From: Anodontia alba
Taxonomy: Eukaryota > Mollusca > Bivalvia > Lucinida > Lucinidae
Length of the DNA: 64,000 nucleotides
Reading direction: 5' to 3'
Assembly (NCBI GenBank): GCA_964016985.1
Contig: OZ024823.1
Location: forward strand, 114,661,459 to 114,725,458
The notes beneath the pieces are model-generated. The model was not told the origin of the DNA, did no database searches, and worked only from the letters and a program-made list of their open reading frames with translations. Position 1 is the first letter of the stretch. Every line of letters starts with the position of its first letter. This document shows, in pieces, positions 1-10,150 of the stretch. The translations under genes were made by a program, and so were the position numbers.

Positions 1-201
1 CAGTTAACCAGTATTGTGCATATTCTTTCGCCAGAAATTGACAACTGCCCTTCTTGAATCAGCGGAAGGGAGAGAATGACTGTAGAAAATATTTCATGAT
101 CAATCTCCAAGAAAGAATGTTGCCGACCTCAGCGGGGCTTGAACCTGTGACCTCCTGGTCTCCAGTTGGACAGCGCATCCAACTGAGCCACCAAGGCCGG
201 C
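1..201 (-). mobile_element. tRNA-derived SINE, copy 1 (ATG2 intron 4)
   Basis: Read on the minus strand, the head at 201-123 has a polymerase III A box (TGGCTCAGTTGG) and B box (GGTTCAAGCC) spaced as in a tRNA. A body follows that is shared with copies at 2646-2837 and 6249-6440 (core ATGATCAA and a CTGACAACTGCCC-type stretch seen on the plus strand). It lies in the same orientation as ATG2. The left end is cut by the window. Confidence 0.8.
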
Positions 202-423
202 AAAAGTCTTCTGTGCAGTACTCACAACCAACCTTTGTATCCTTAATTCAAGAGCTACACCTTTTGGTGAGCCTTCTGGATGATGCTCTAGTCTGATCAC
301 TGTATCTTTTAGGGACACCCTCACTTTTGATAGGACTGAAATAAAAAGAATAGATTTAAAATTGACATACATTTTTCCCCAAAAAGGCAGTAGAAAAATT
401 TGTTGCATACTCCTCTATGATTA
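202..423. other. ATG2 exon 4 and flanking intron
   Basis: Apart from exon 4 (226-335) this stretch is AT-rich intron sequence. The polypyrimidine tract of the exon 4 acceptor lies at about 339-352 on the minus strand. Nothing else was recognised. Confidence 0.6.
226..335 (-). CDS. ATG2: ATG2 exon 4 (last exon in window)
   Basis: This exon has 110 nt. The acceptor is TTTTTATTTCAG and the exon ends ...IQRLV before the donor GTGAGT. Phase 1 entry joins exon 3 to give IDSVLSKVRVSLKDTVIRL, which follows the ATG2 family well. The next exon lies left of the window. A tRNA-derived SINE begins only about 25 bp into the following intron. Confidence 0.88.
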
Positions 424-3399
424 TTAACCCATGCCATGCTGAATAAATAAAGATACCATGCCCACTTCTAATTTTCAGCAAATCAGGCTACTTGATCCAG
501 GTTCTTGATACATATTCACATACTAAATAACAAACAGAGCAGATTTCTTCAGAAGCCAACCGACCTGTATCTTCATTGTTTGCAAAGACTGGGCATATCT
601 GGGCTCAGCATGACTAGGTTCAAGATATTATGGTGATATATACACATGAAAGTTTTAGCCTGGAATTTGCAAAGGGAGAAAACTTTTGCAGACAAGAATT
701 TCTCTTCAGTAAAAGCAGCCCCAATTTTTTAAATGATTAAAAAAAAAATACTAGTAAATTGGGGATGCTCTTAAAGGGAAGAATTTGTTCCCAGATGGAG
801 AAAAATTCTTTCATTTTAGACAAGACCCTAGAAAGAGGGAAGGTAAATACTTTCATATCAGAGTTATTTCTCTTGAAGATGTATTCCGCCCCCTTAAAAC
901 ATTTGGAGTTGAATATGAATATTAGTATATCATACACATATTGTACCAGGCCTAGATACAGAATTTCAGGAGGTGGACAGTTCCTAGCAAAAAATACAAA
1001 ACTTTTTAAATTTTGTTTTTAAACTTCCCCATGAAAACAAAATGCTTCTGGCGTAGTAAGTATGGTTCAAATGTCCCTTGAATGCCCTCAGGATCTGCCC
1101 CTGTACATTTACTGTAATAAACCTAAATATTGGGACATATATGCGTTTACAAACAGTGTGGACCCAGATCAGACACTGCAGTGTGGTATCTTATCAGGGT
1201 CTACACTGTTTGCCATACAAACAGCAATATTTTAAATACACCAGGAGTTAGTAGAATGGACTATTCAAATTTTAGGACAAGTATGGTAAGTAGATAAGGT
1301 GTCCCAATACTTTGGGTAAAAATGGTACCCTAAATATCTGGGCCCAGTTGTTCAAAGCGTTGTTAGCTTAACAAGCTTGTTAGTGGTCAAAATGTTAACT
1401 GTTCTAGTAAATACAATATCTATTTCGCAGGTATTTTTGCTGAAAAAATGTGAGTAGCTTTTGCAAATGCAAAAGCTACTCATATTTTTTTCAGCAAAAA
1501 TATTAGCATATATGCCATATTTAATGATCAAAGTTTTGACTATACGTTGACTAACGACATCGTTAGTTTTGAACAACTGGGCCCTGGACATCTAAATTTC
1601 TTACCCCCTCCATGCAAAGCTCCAGTAAAGAGGTGGTATCATGTAAATATTTCTTTATTTCTCCATAAAAACATTAGTTATAGGTACTGATTAGAAGTGC
1701 CTAAGTGAAGCTTCTAATGAGTTCCCTAAACATTTTTTTTTTTTTTTTTTTTTTTTTTAAGAGAAATAAAAATATCCTTACCTGGAGCTATGTACATATT
1801 CTAAAATTTGTCCGTCTGACTACTTGATGATATACCTAGTGATGAAATGGCAAATAAATAAGGTACTGATCAGAAAGCTCCTTTTGGAACAGTCTAATAT
1901 GCATCTACATGAATAGTTCAAGTGATTTTGACATGCACAATAAGAGCTGTCACATAACCTAGATCGCTTGACCTGTGATTTGCTTCTAAAAACTTTAACC
2001 AAAAACTTAAACATAACCGCAAGGTCACTGGATCGTGATGGTACACCACAGAACTTCAGACCAATATCTAACATCAGGGTAAGTATGAACTACTTCAATC
2101 CTGAGGCCTTTTTTTTTCAATAAAAAAGCATCTATATTTTTCTTATATCTTGACCAAAACGTATGTTGTGGGTTTCAACAAAAAAGCATCTATATTTTTC
2201 TTATATCTTGACCAAAACATATGCTGTGGGTACTCACTAGAATTGTCTCAGCAAGGTGCTTCAAATGAGTACACACAACATATGTTTTCGTTGAAAAATA
2301 AGAAAACTATTGATACCCACTCTTATCTAGACCTATGAAACGCTTACACTGTGGGTACTCAGTAGAAATGTCTCAGTCAGGCACTTCTCAAGAGTCCCCA
2401 CAACATATGTTTTTGTGGAGATATAAGAAAAACATTATCTGGATATCCCTCTTACTTGGAACTATGATAATGCACAGCTGTCTAGGTTAGGCATTTCTTT
2501 AATTACTGATTTTTTTTTCTTATTTTTCCAAAAAGATATGAAGTGGGCTGGTTGGGTTTACGTTTAACAGCACAGTCAAAACTATTAAGGTTATGTTGGT
2601 TTGACCAATCACATTTCTCCTAGGCGGACTTAGTCATCTATGAGGTTAACCAGTACTTGTGTATATTCTTTTGCAAGAAACTGACAACTGCCCTTCATGA
2701 ATCAGAGGAAGGGAGAGAAGAAAATATTTCATGATCAATTTCCATGAAAGAGTGTTGCCTGACCCGTTGGGGGCTCAAACCCACAAACTCCTGATCACCA
2801 GTCAGAGGCCCATCAGACTGAGCCACTGAGGCGGGCCATGTTGTGGATAGTCACCAGAACTGAGGCAATTCTACTTCCTCTTTTTTATATAGAATTCTAT
2901 ATCTCTTTTTTATATAAAAATAAGAAAAATCATTTATCTTGATACCCTACTTATCTAGAATTAAGCAAAATTTATCCTATCAGGACTGCTAGCATAACAT
3001 ACCCGAGTCAATCATCTGAGCAAATTTCTGTACTCCCTCAATCTGTTCTGTCTTGTTAGTTTCAACTCTCTCTGACTCAAGACAATCTTTAGCAAGTTGT
3101 AGACTGGTTGTCATACTACTACTCATGCTGGATATACTGCTGAACATCTCACCAGCTTCATAATATGCTAAATTGAATAAACAGTCAAACAAAATTAATT
3201 CTAACAATTAATCTTGCTCTTGTTTTAAAGCACCAATCACAACTGCAGCAGACAACATATTGAAATATTTTCAAATTTTATTTTTTCAAATCTTGACATT
3301 TCATGTGAATTGGCAGATGATTCTCATGAAATATTAAGACTTATTTTCTCTGAAAAAAAAAAACAACAAAAAAAACAACTTTGCTTGGAGCTTTAAGAT

Positions 3400-3430
<31 letters not shown>

Positions 3431-6400
3431 GCACAAAAATTTAAAGGCTGTCAAATATTTAACCCTTAAGCATCAATCACAACAGTAGCAGAGAACAGTC
3501 TAAAATATTTGTGGATGGAAATATACATGAACCTGATCATCCAAGGCCCTTGACTTTTGTGCAAGGCTCTTTAAGTTTGAAAGAAAAAGGCCCACTGGTG
3601 TAACATTAATGTCAAACATGGGCAATCTGGGCAAATAGACAAAATCAGTTGCTGTTTATCCCTGTATCAGCTGGTCATTTTTGTGCAGGGCCAGTATTTA
3701 AAACTTTCTTTAGTATTTTTGTTTTCACCATGTAAAAAGAACAAAAAATTCACCGAATGGCTTTGTTCCGACTGCTTGTTGTGTTCAAGAAACAGAGCTA
3801 AACACACAGACTAAATATTGTTCAGCCAAGCGCAAAAATGAACATTGTTCAGCCAATCGCAAAAAATAGGTCTAGGTCAGTAATGGTCCATGGCAGTGGA
3901 CAGGGTACATCATGGCAGATGGGTGTATGAAGTTTTATTGATTGTCTTGATGTTTGAGGAATGGAGCTAAAAGCACAGGCTTAACATTGCTGACGATGAC
4001 AACAACAATGTAAACGCCAATGCCACTGCATAAAGAAAGCGATCCTTATGTGGCTCCTGCTTGCTAAAGCAGTCACAACAAAAATGACTTAACCCTTCTC
4101 ATGCTGAATAAATTAAGATGCCACACCCACTTCTAATTTCCAGCCAATCAGATTACTTGATCTTTGACAGAAATTCACATACTTAATGACAAACACTGCA
4201 GATCCAGATCAGTTGGCTTCTTCAGAAGCCAACTGATCTGAATCTACACTGTTTGCTAAGACAGGGCATGATGTGTTCAGCAAGAGAAGGGTTAAAAATT
4301 TACAGGGTGAGTGGATTTTTAAACACATTTGGATCCCTGCTAAGCACACAATATATATTTTCCTGAATATAATCTCTGTACATGACGACAAGTTGATGTT
4401 CCACATCCCTTTCAACAACAGTACTTAATGGTAAGTCATATTGAGATGATGTCAGGGTGATAATGACGGGCTTTGTGCAATGAAGCACTATATTGTGGCT
4501 TGAACCAGTCAACCACTCGGACGCTTCAGTCTTAGTATATACCGCTACAGACTTATTTTAACTTGGCCAATTATCATGATGCTGAACACTATTATAATTA
4601 ACTTGAGAAAAATCTTGAAATCAAAATGAATCCCTCCCTGCGTTTGACCTGCTGAGTTTAAATATCAGCAGGCAATGTTTTTTTTTTTTTCTTCAGAAAG
4701 TACTGTTTGATATATCATTCACTTTAAATAAAATGATGTACAATGCACGAAAAGGGCCCTTATGCAATCTGCGGACAATGCAGGAGCTGATCAGCCTGCA
4801 CATTCATGCAGACTGATCTGAGTCTTCCTTGTCCATTAACAGAATCAGTGGGTACCGTAGTATATGTCCATGAACAGAAAATGCCCAGATTGTACAGATG
4901 GACACCCTGATCTGGACCTATGTTATCTACAAATTATATAAGGACCCCTTTTTGTGCGCTGAACATCAAATGTCATCCTTTTGTCTGTAAAAGAGTCGCA
5001 ATATGAGAAAACATACCCATAGCTCTCAAAAAGATGCTTTTTTCAATCTAAAAGTACTGATGGTTTTTCTTATTTCTCCATAAAAAACATAGGTTGTGGT
5101 ACTCACTAAAAGTGTCTCAGCAAGGTGCTTCTAAAGAGTACCCACAACATATGTTTTCGTGGAGAAATATTAAATAAGAAAAATATTTACTCAATACCCA
5201 CTCTTGTATCGACCTATGCATACTTTTCGTAATGTGTGCTCAACAAAGACTCAAATCAATCTGTGCTCTGCACGAAGAAACTTTGCATCCTTCGCTATCC
5301 AAAATGCTCCCTGTGAAGATTCTGACCACACTGCTCAGTTGTGCAGGCTGACTGAAACTTTGCTGAGCGTACATTTTCTGACATTATGGCTTTTAAATTT
5401 AATATAAATAAATCAAAATTCAGTACACCACAACCTCTTTATATTGTTGGGGTCCATAGCATAAACCGTGTTAGTTGAACAACCGTGTAATATCCAAACA
5501 AAAATGTATAGATTATATTGAAAAATGGTCATTTTTCAATATAATCTATATTTTGGGATCCTTCTTTGAATCGTGTTATATCAAAAACCGTGTTATAATG
5601 AACCATGTTATAAAGAGGTTAAAGTGTACATGTATTTGCTCATCTGCTGATTTAGCACTAAAACTTAATAACCTTACACTCAGCATGTTTGCTAAAGATA
5701 GCTGTTTCAAATATTTTTTCTTGTTTTCCCAGAAAACTAGGGATTTTATATTTTGTTTAAATTGTCTCCAAGAGTCAATCTGCATGAAATACAATATTTA
5801 CATTTTAGGAAAAATATAAGAAAATTGATATTTTGTTTGTTTGATTTCGAGTTTTACGGTCTACTTAATACTGTTATGTTCAGATTGAGCTAATCAAATA
5901 ACCTACCAACACTTTTCCTGTGAAGGTTTAGTCCTCTAAGCATTTAACCCATTGTTTGTTTGCGTTGTGGTTTTACGGCCCAGTCAACCCAATGGGGTCA
6001 TGTCGAGTTTTTAACAGTTTTAACCCATTGTAGTCAGGAGACCCGTAAAAGGGCAATTGGCAAACAGTGCAGACCCAGATCAGACACCGCAGAATGTGGC
6101 ATCTGATCAGGGTCTTCACTGCTTGCAAACAGTTTATCCATTTTTCTCTAGAAATATATAAATCTCATAGCCGGACGTACCTAAAATTGAAATTGGATTC
6201 TTCCAATATATAGTGTGGTAGATTCCATTCAGTATACAATGGGTTAAACAGCGCTTTGTGCACATACTTTCAGGAGTTAGTAACTGACAACTGCCCTCCT
6301 CGAATCAGCACAAGGTAGAGAATGAATGTAGAAATTATTTCATGATCAATTTTGTAAATTTTGTACGTAGCCAAGCTGGAGTTCGAACTTGCAACTCCTC

Positions 6401-8539
6401 AATCTGCAGTCAGATGTGCTATTGACTGCACGGTGGAGTTTGGCAGATGAACATTACCAATTTGTTGTTAGCTGAATATATTACGATAATGCTAAAGGTT
6501 AAAGTTACCTAGGTCCTCTCTCACTACTGGTCTAAGAGTCAGTTCGAGCCCCGTCACTTCAAGCTTTGTACTATCACTTACAAGAGCAGACCAGGGTATC
6601 GCCACAGATATACACTCCACAAAACCATCCACCAGCTCCAGAGGGGCGTGCAGATTTGACAGATCCTCATTTATAGCCTGAAAATAGAAATACTTAAAAA
6701 AAGGCAATAATTCTGACATAATTTGGGATAATCATCATCATAATAATCATCATCAGATTTTTAATTAAAATGCAGGTACAATGGCAACATCCACATCAGT
6801 GGGCCCCAATCCAGGTAGCTGGCTTGCTGCACTCATGGCAGATCTCACACCAGATCTCCAGGTATGTCTATCATGAGGGTCGATAGAAAAGAGCTTCCAC
6901 TCTCTGCAATCCCTCTCTATCATGCTTCAATGTCATCTTAGGCCTCCCAGGCCCATACTTTCCATCAACCTGTAGGTCAAAGGCTGTCTTAACTGCACCA
7001 TTGGAGCATTCCACATGTCCATACCAAGGGGGCCTTTTCTCCTTCAGAATGAGGTCCAGATCCTCAATGCCAAGCTGGGCAAGTAGCTCATTGGATCTGG
7101 TGGTGACAATGTCTTGCGGCTTGACATTGCAGATCTGTGACTGTCTGATCATTGCTCTGTCATTTCTCTGCAGATGTTGGAGGTTTGGCTTTGTCAACAG
7201 CCATGTCACGCTGGCATGGAGCATTGCACTCTGCATACAAGAGCTGCACACGCGGCCACGTCTTGAAAGAGAGGTGGCGGGAAGAGAGAGCTGGTAGCAG
7301 TTCCTTGAACTTCTTTCAGGCGTTTTGCACATGTGCTGTGGTTGAAAGTTCACAGCCACCGGTTGCTGAGAGCATGTCTCCTAGGTAGCAAAAGGAAGCT
7401 ACCACCTCTAGCTTGTCAGGTCCAACTTGGACTTCCCTCTGTGGTCTGCCATCCAACGTAAAGTGGGTAAAACTCATGACCAGTTTGACTTAATGGTACC
7501 AGCTCTTGCACCTACTGTTTGAAAGTACATTTATGTGTTGTATGAAAATATAATGATGGAAATTCATAAAACATTTATTAAACAAACATTTTTGTACAAA
7601 TTCATTCATATAACATGTAGGAACTTCAGTATATGTCAGAAACAGACAGGCCTGTAAATTCACTCTTCAATACAATATTATCATTATTCTAAGTAGTGAT
7701 GGTAGTAGCCTAGTAGCAGTAGTAGTATGCATCTCTGAGACAGACAAACAGCCATACACCCACTCACATGCACAGCACACTACCACTGCCCCTGAGCCCA
7801 TGTAAGGTTGTCCTACCAAAGGAGGTTGTTTCACATTTAAAAATACAGTGAATTACAATGATAGCTCCCTGTCGTGCGCCACTGACTGATGACGTTTTGG
7901 AAATTCCATGGCTGGATTATTTTGGTTTACTCCTGTGCAGACAATGGCTTATTTATTTGTTTTGGATTACAAATCATTAAGGCAGGATTTTTTCTAGTAT
8001 TTACATTAACAATAATTTTGAAAACGAACCTATCAATGAAGAATTCATCCTTTTAAACAAGTTTGTGTTGCTTTCTTCTTCTTTCTGTTCTTTCTATCCA
8101 TCATCTGCATAGATTACAGCGTGAGGCAAGGTCTTGGAACTTCGCCAGAAAAATCGTGTGCCAAGTGACTGACATGTAATTAGATGGCATAGATTTTGTT
8201 TTTGTTTATAAATTTTTAGGGCAAAAGTAATATTTGGTTGGTTTCGGTGGAGAGTTGGTTCCTCGACTTGCGGCTACCACTCAGTAGTATCTTTTAATAC
8301 TGAACTTGTTTAACTTTTACCATTACCTTAGGCATTCAAGTACTCTGACATTTCTTATTGATACTCACCTGTACATTTAAATTCAACTCGGTGATTTTTC
8401 CAGTCCCATTATAAAGATCTAAACTCAGCTGATCCAATGACAATGTCTCTTTCAAAAACTGGCCCAAATAATGTTTGAGAATATATCTGCAGGCTTTCTT
8501 CTTTAGAAAGTCCTGCCAATTTCCGAAATACCAAGACAT
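226..8539 (-). CDS. ATG2: ATG2 homologue, 5' part (four exons, continues beyond left edge)
   Basis: Joined exons 8369-8539, 6509-6677, 3003-3167 and 226-335 (minus strand) give 615 nt, or 205 codons, without a stop. Every junction has GT/AG ends and compatible phase (0, 1, 1, 0). The product matches the start of metazoan ATG2: it opens MSWYF, has LSLDQLSLDLYNGTG at residues 34-48, then PLELVDGF and IPWSALV in exon 2, SLQLAKDCL in exon 3 and DTVIRLEH in exon 4. This is the chorein-type N terminus shared by ATG2 and VPS13. In characterised species ATG2 is a long rod with a hydrophobic groove that moves phospholipids from the ER to the growing phagophore, working with ATG9 and a WIPI protein. 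The family is usually about 1,900-2,100 residues, so roughly a tenth is present here. Identification rests on my recognition of the conserved blocks, not on a search. Invertebrates usually have one ATG2, so I do not assign A or B. Confidence 0.92.
424..630. mobile_element. MITE with TTAACCC ends, copy 1
   Basis: The opening TTAACCCATGCCATGCTGAA and much of the body match 4089-4296, including an internal palindrome around the bases AGAAGCCAAC. The right end is degraded (GCTCAGCATGACTAGGTT). It lies in ATG2 intron 3. Confidence 0.6.
1149..1214. mobile_element. Hairpin MITE (CAAACAGTGTAGACC family), core copy
   Basis: The arms CAAACAGTGTGGACCCAGAT and ATCAGGGTCTACACTGTTTG pair with each other. 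This is the commonest hairpin in the window, with other copies at 6020, 23893, 24844, 34600, 38432, 39476, 43372, 44385, 54448 and 56928. Confidence 0.75.
1340..1584. mobile_element. Full-length MITE with GGGCCCAGTTGTTCAAA ends
   Basis: It begins GGGCCCAGTTGTTCAAA and ends with the reverse complement TTTGAACAACTGGGCCC. The centre is an inverted repeat around GAGTAGCTTTTGC. A diverged copy lies at 33488-33714. I see no coding capacity, so it is non-autonomous; the superfamily is uncertain. Confidence 0.82.
1734..1758. repeat. Poly-T tract
   Basis: A run of about 25 T in ATG2 intron 3. On the gene's strand this is poly-A, possibly the tail remnant of an old retroposon, but no body was recognised. 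Confidence 0.8.
2116..2445. mobile_element. Palindromic repeats (CATATGTTGTGGGTACTC family)
   Basis: A 56-bp stretch ending in TATCTTGACCAAAAC is duplicated in tandem (near 2124 and 2180). Two hairpins follow, at about 2216-2300 and 2340-2410, whose arms read CATATGCTGTGGGTACTCAC and GAGTACACACAACATATG. Related hairpins occur at 5064, 26955, 34243, 35480 and 36195. They resemble shortened relatives of the ~280-bp hairpin MITE first seen at 19899. Confidence 0.6.
2646..2837 (-). mobile_element. tRNA-derived SINE, copy 2 (ATG2 intron 3)
   Basis: It aligns end to end with copy 1. The tRNA-like head (A box TGGCTCAGTCTG, B box GGTTTGAGCC on the minus strand) is at 2837-2760, with the shared body down to 2646. 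The orientation is the same as copies 1 and 3. Confidence 0.8.
3003..3167 (-). CDS. ATG2: ATG2 exon 3
   Basis: This exon has 165 nt in phase 1 on both sides. The acceptor is AATTTAG and the donor is GTATGT directly after a GAC-TCG-G end. The translation has a serine/methionine-rich run, then SLQLAKDCL and a glutamate-rich stretch ending VQKFAQMIDS. This aligns by eye with the ATG2 segment that has MTSSMQLAKECL in the human protein. The intron on its 3' side (336-3002) carries a SINE and MITEs. Confidence 0.88.
3225..3500. repeat. A-rich low-complexity stretch with duplicated flank
   Basis: A-rich runs at 3350-3430 sit between two similar segments (about 3225-3255 and 3465-3500, both with ATCACAAC..GCAGA). 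The part at 3280-3350 resembles the hairpin repeats that contain GACATTTCATG (see 31543 and 53270). Confidence 0.5.
3500..4088. other. ATG2 intron 2, no recognised feature
   Basis: Mixed AT-rich sequence. A short tandem duplication around 3815-3870 (ATTGTTCAGCCAA...GCGCAAAAAT) is visible. No exon-like open frame with splice sites was found. Confidence 0.5.
4089..4296. mobile_element. MITE with TTAACCCTTCTC ends, copy 2
   Basis: Terminal inverted repeats are TTAACCCTTCTCATGCTGAA and its counterpart ending AGCAAGAGAAGGGTTAA. The centre is a near-perfect palindrome, CAGATCAGTTGGCTTC / GAAGCCAACTGATCTG, followed by an ACACTGTTTGC arm. It shares outer arms with the CAAACAGTGTAGACC family, but its loop-proximal arms differ completely. 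Confidence 0.75.
4297..4750. other. ATG2 intron 2, no recognised feature
   Basis: No repeat or exon was recognised apart from a poly-T run at about 4679-4690. Confidence 0.5.
4752..4945. mobile_element. GATCAGCCTGC-type dispersed repeat
   Basis: It contains CTGATCAGCCTGCACAT and CAGACTGATCTGAGTCTTC in inverted orientation, the signature of a family present at least ten times here (also 16083, 24448, 26520, 33105, 34850, 41240, 41420, 54190 and 63865). Confidence 0.6.
5064..5175. mobile_element. Palindromic repeat (CATATGTTGTGGGTACTC family)
   Basis: The arms CATAGGTTGTGGTACTCACT and AGAGTACCCACAACATATG surround a GTCTCAGCAAGGTGCTTC centre. It is flanked by TTATTTCTCC / GGAGAAATA sequence, as in the larger hairpin MITEs. 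Confidence 0.65.
5206..5375. mobile_element. GATCAGCCTGC-type dispersed repeat, diverged
   Basis: It includes CACGAAGAAACTTTGCATCC, which recurs at 26573, together with degraded GACTCAAATCAATCTGTGC and CAGGCTGACTGAAACTTTGC motifs. Confidence 0.5.
5424..5628. mobile_element. TA-flanked MITE with AACCTCTTTATA ends
   Basis: It lies between TA dinucleotides, begins CACCACAACCTCTTTATA and ends TTATAAAGAGGTTAAAGTG. A central palindrome reads TAGATTATATTGAAAAATGG. The TA target and ends suggest a Tc1/mariner/pogo-class non-autonomous element. Confidence 0.7.
5640..5825. mobile_element. Hairpin repeat with TTTCCCAGAAAA core
   Basis: A diverged member of the group at 37325-37500 and 53270-53475. Shared features are GCATGTTTGCTAAAG at one end, TTTTCCCAGAAAAC, and a TTGTCTCCAAGAG centre. 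Confidence 0.45.
6020..6247. mobile_element. Full-length hairpin MITE (CAAACAGTGTAGACC family)
   Basis: It has TTAACCCATTGTAG at the left and ACAATGGGTTAA at the right as terminal inverted repeats. The hairpin CAAACAGTGCAGACCCAGAT / ATCAGGGTCTTCACTGCTTG lies in its left half. This copy shows the whole unit, about 228 bp, with no coding capacity. Confidence 0.82.
6249..6440 (-). mobile_element. tRNA-derived SINE, copy 3 (ATG2 intron 2)
   Basis: A diverged third copy with ATTTCATGATCAATTTTG in the body and a GTTCGAACTCC B-box-like motif in the head (6440-6365 on the minus strand). It abuts the MITE at 6020-6247. Confidence 0.7.
6509..6677 (-). CDS. ATG2: ATG2 exon 2
   Basis: This exon encodes about residues 58-113, opening AINEDLSNLHAPLELVDGF. 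The acceptor reads TATTTTCAG and the donor CTAG/GTAACT, leaving phase 1. The segment with IPWSALV and LEVTGLELTLRP corresponds to the beta-strand part of the chorein domain in ATG2 proteins. The downstream intron (3168-6508) contains a SINE, two terminal-repeat MITEs and several hairpin repeats. Confidence 0.9.
6780..7495 (-). pseudogene. LINE reverse-transcriptase C-terminal fragment (ATG2 intron 1)
   Basis: The minus strand, read from about 7495 down, gives in broken frames VVASFCYLGDML, then SAMLHASVTW, LQRNDRAMIRQ, WYGHVE and GPGRPKMT (open from 7359 to 6871), and finally a region that would encode an SAMRAASQLPG-like tail near 6850-6790. These are hallmarks of the end of ORF2 in non-LTR retrotransposons. 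Frameshifts and lack of the catalytic core show a dead, 5'-truncated copy. It runs in the same direction as ATG2. Confidence 0.85.
7500..8335. other. ATG2 intron 1, no recognised feature
   Basis: AT-rich sequence with a short TAGTAGCAGTAGTAG stretch near 7700. No exon, MITE end or RNA gene was recognised. Confidence 0.5.
8369..8539 (-). CDS. ATG2: ATG2 exon 1 (start codon)
   Basis: This exon encodes residues 1-57. The ATG is at 8539-8537 and the exon ends on a CAG codon before the strong donor GTGAGT (phase 0). The amphipathic opening helix (WQDFLKKKACRYILKHYLG) followed by the LSLDQLSLDLYNGTG block is the typical chorein N terminus, where the lipid groove begins near the ER contact. No promoter motif is obvious upstream. 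The 5' UTR boundary cannot be set, and a repeat fragment begins by about 8868. Confidence 0.92.
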
Positions 8540-8987
8540 GTTTGACTCACTAGAAAAGATAAAACGTGATTTAAGCTATCATTAACTGGTTTATTTTGAC
8601 ACAATTAAAAGGAAACTGAAACAAAACTTCATGCGCCATAATTCTTGTGTACATTTATTCGGACATCTCGGCTTTCTTCCTGTTTAAGAACGACAACTCA
8701 GGAAAGCCTGATTTGGCGGATCTAGTTACTTGTATAAACCAAGTTGAACCCAAAGGAAAGCTCTGCTGCTGTCTGTTTATTGTGTAATTATTGCAATACA
8801 ATATGTAACAATGTGACATGCAGCTATAAAATAACTGATATAATATGACAACCAAACTTATTCTTTATAACTCTCTGGACAAATAGAGCAGACGACAAAT
8901 TGACGATATTTTTCGTCATAACGCGGTTGTGGATATAAAACAGCTCAGATGGACTGCAACAAGTTGTTGTTGTGCGGATTTTTAAAG
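8540..8987. other. Region upstream of ATG2 start
   Basis: It should hold the 5' UTR and promoter of ATG2, but no TATA box or other motif stands out. The part at about 8868-8925 (GCAGACGACAAATTGACGAT) is a fragment of the repeat also seen at 31543 and 37325, and CGTCATAACGCGG near 8914 recalls another repeat (41330). Confidence 0.4.
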
Positions 8988-9245
8988 CTACCAGGCACCC
9001 GAGGCACATAAGAGGCAGCGGTGATTGTTATGTACATGCATTTGTACAGCCTTGCTTTTATGGAACATCCATGCACACTTGGTGCCTCTGCCTGTCACCA
9101 AGCGCCGCCCTGTCCACTTTATACCCAGGGCATGTCGAGTATGAGCTAGGCGTACTAATGGTCTGAAAATTGTCTCGACCCGAGCGGGATTCGAACCCAC
9201 GATATCCCGCTTGAAAGTCAAGTGCGCTAACCACTAGGCCACCCA
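8988..9245 (-). mobile_element. tRNA-headed SINE of a second family
   Basis: On the minus strand 9245-9167 reads as a tRNA-like head with GGCCTAGTGGTTAGCGC (A box) and GTGGGTTCGAATCCC (B box, well-paired T arm). A body follows down to about 8988 with GGTATAAAGTGGACAGGG. The anticodon arm does not fold cleanly (no T33) and the acceptor stem has a mismatch, so I call it a SINE, not a tRNA gene. The head is distinct from the SINEs at 1, 2646 and 6249. Confidence 0.72.
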
Positions 9246-9771
9246 GCCCACTGCAACAATTTCCCAGTTAACATTCTACTTAAATCTGGGTCGGTCTTAT
9301 TACCCCAGGACACCGGAGGATACTCCAGGACACCGGAGGACACCCTAGGACACCGGAGAACACCCTAGGAGTCCTTAAACATATGTTTTAAATATAGTTT
9401 CTGTTAAAAGAAAGTATAATTTTGTTAAAAAAAAAACAAAAAAACATTTATGTACACTATGAAATACAAATTAATTGATTTCCACCCCTGAAGTCATCAT
9501 GATAAGATTTTGATTTAGTATGATTACCACTATAAAATGGTGACTTAGTACAGGTACTAATTAGATTATATGGCAGTGCAGTTACCGTAGCTTTCGCCCT
9601 GTCACATTTCTGGATACACCTTTTAACTAGAACTAGATAATTGATCAGGGTTTACGCAGCTTTCATGACAGGCGGGTGGAAAATATTTTGCACTGGCCTA
9701 GCCTTAACACATGGAGAATTCATGTAGCATGTTGAATTCCGCCCATAAATAAAAATAATGTTACTCACGCA

Positions 9772-9905
9772 CATTGGAGACAATTTGCATAAAATGTCAA
9801 AACCAGTTTTCTGAAGGAAAAAAAAAAAAAAAAAAAAAAAGAAAAGAAAATTATTTCAATTTATCGCCTGCTGAAAAATTTTACTCATAGTGCTAAGCAT
9901 TAAAG
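9772..9905. repeat. Hairpin-repeat fragment with poly-A
   Basis: A poly-A tract at 9818-9840 interrupts sequence related to the TTTCCCAGAAAA hairpin repeats (TCGCCTGCTGAAAA..AGTGCTAAGC, compare 37467-37500). Confidence 0.5.
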
Positions 9906-9984
9906 AATTGCACTGACTAAGTGACCTGGCTCAGATAAAAGACAGTTGTGTCAGAATATGAGAAAAGGGAGATTATGGATTATG

Positions 9985-10150
9985 GAAGCACTGAAGGTCC
10001 AGACCAGACTGCACATCTGCATATACCCTGATTTTTCACTGTTAATATATTCTAAAGTAATCTACAGCAATCAATGTATCTGTATGTAGCAAAAGACATG
10101 GATCAGTCTGCCCGGATGCGTATATCACTGACATAATGGTCCTTTTCTAA
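9985..10150. mobile_element. GATCAGCCTGC-type dispersed repeat, diverged
   Basis: It has CCAGACCAGACTGCACATCTG and, about 90 bp on, GGATCAGTCTGCCCGGATGCG. It resembles family copies at 16083 and 41240. Confidence 0.45.

Noticed and set aside
100..201. Extension of the ATG2 frame past 226 toward 100
   Set aside because: The frame continues into a SINE; a strong GTGAGT donor at 225-220 and loss of ATG2 similarity mark the exon end.
9165..9245. tRNA gene on the minus strand
   Set aside because: The A and B boxes and T arm are good, but the anticodon arm does not give a normal seven-base loop with T33, the acceptor stem has a mismatch, and a SINE-like body follows. It is better called a SINE head.
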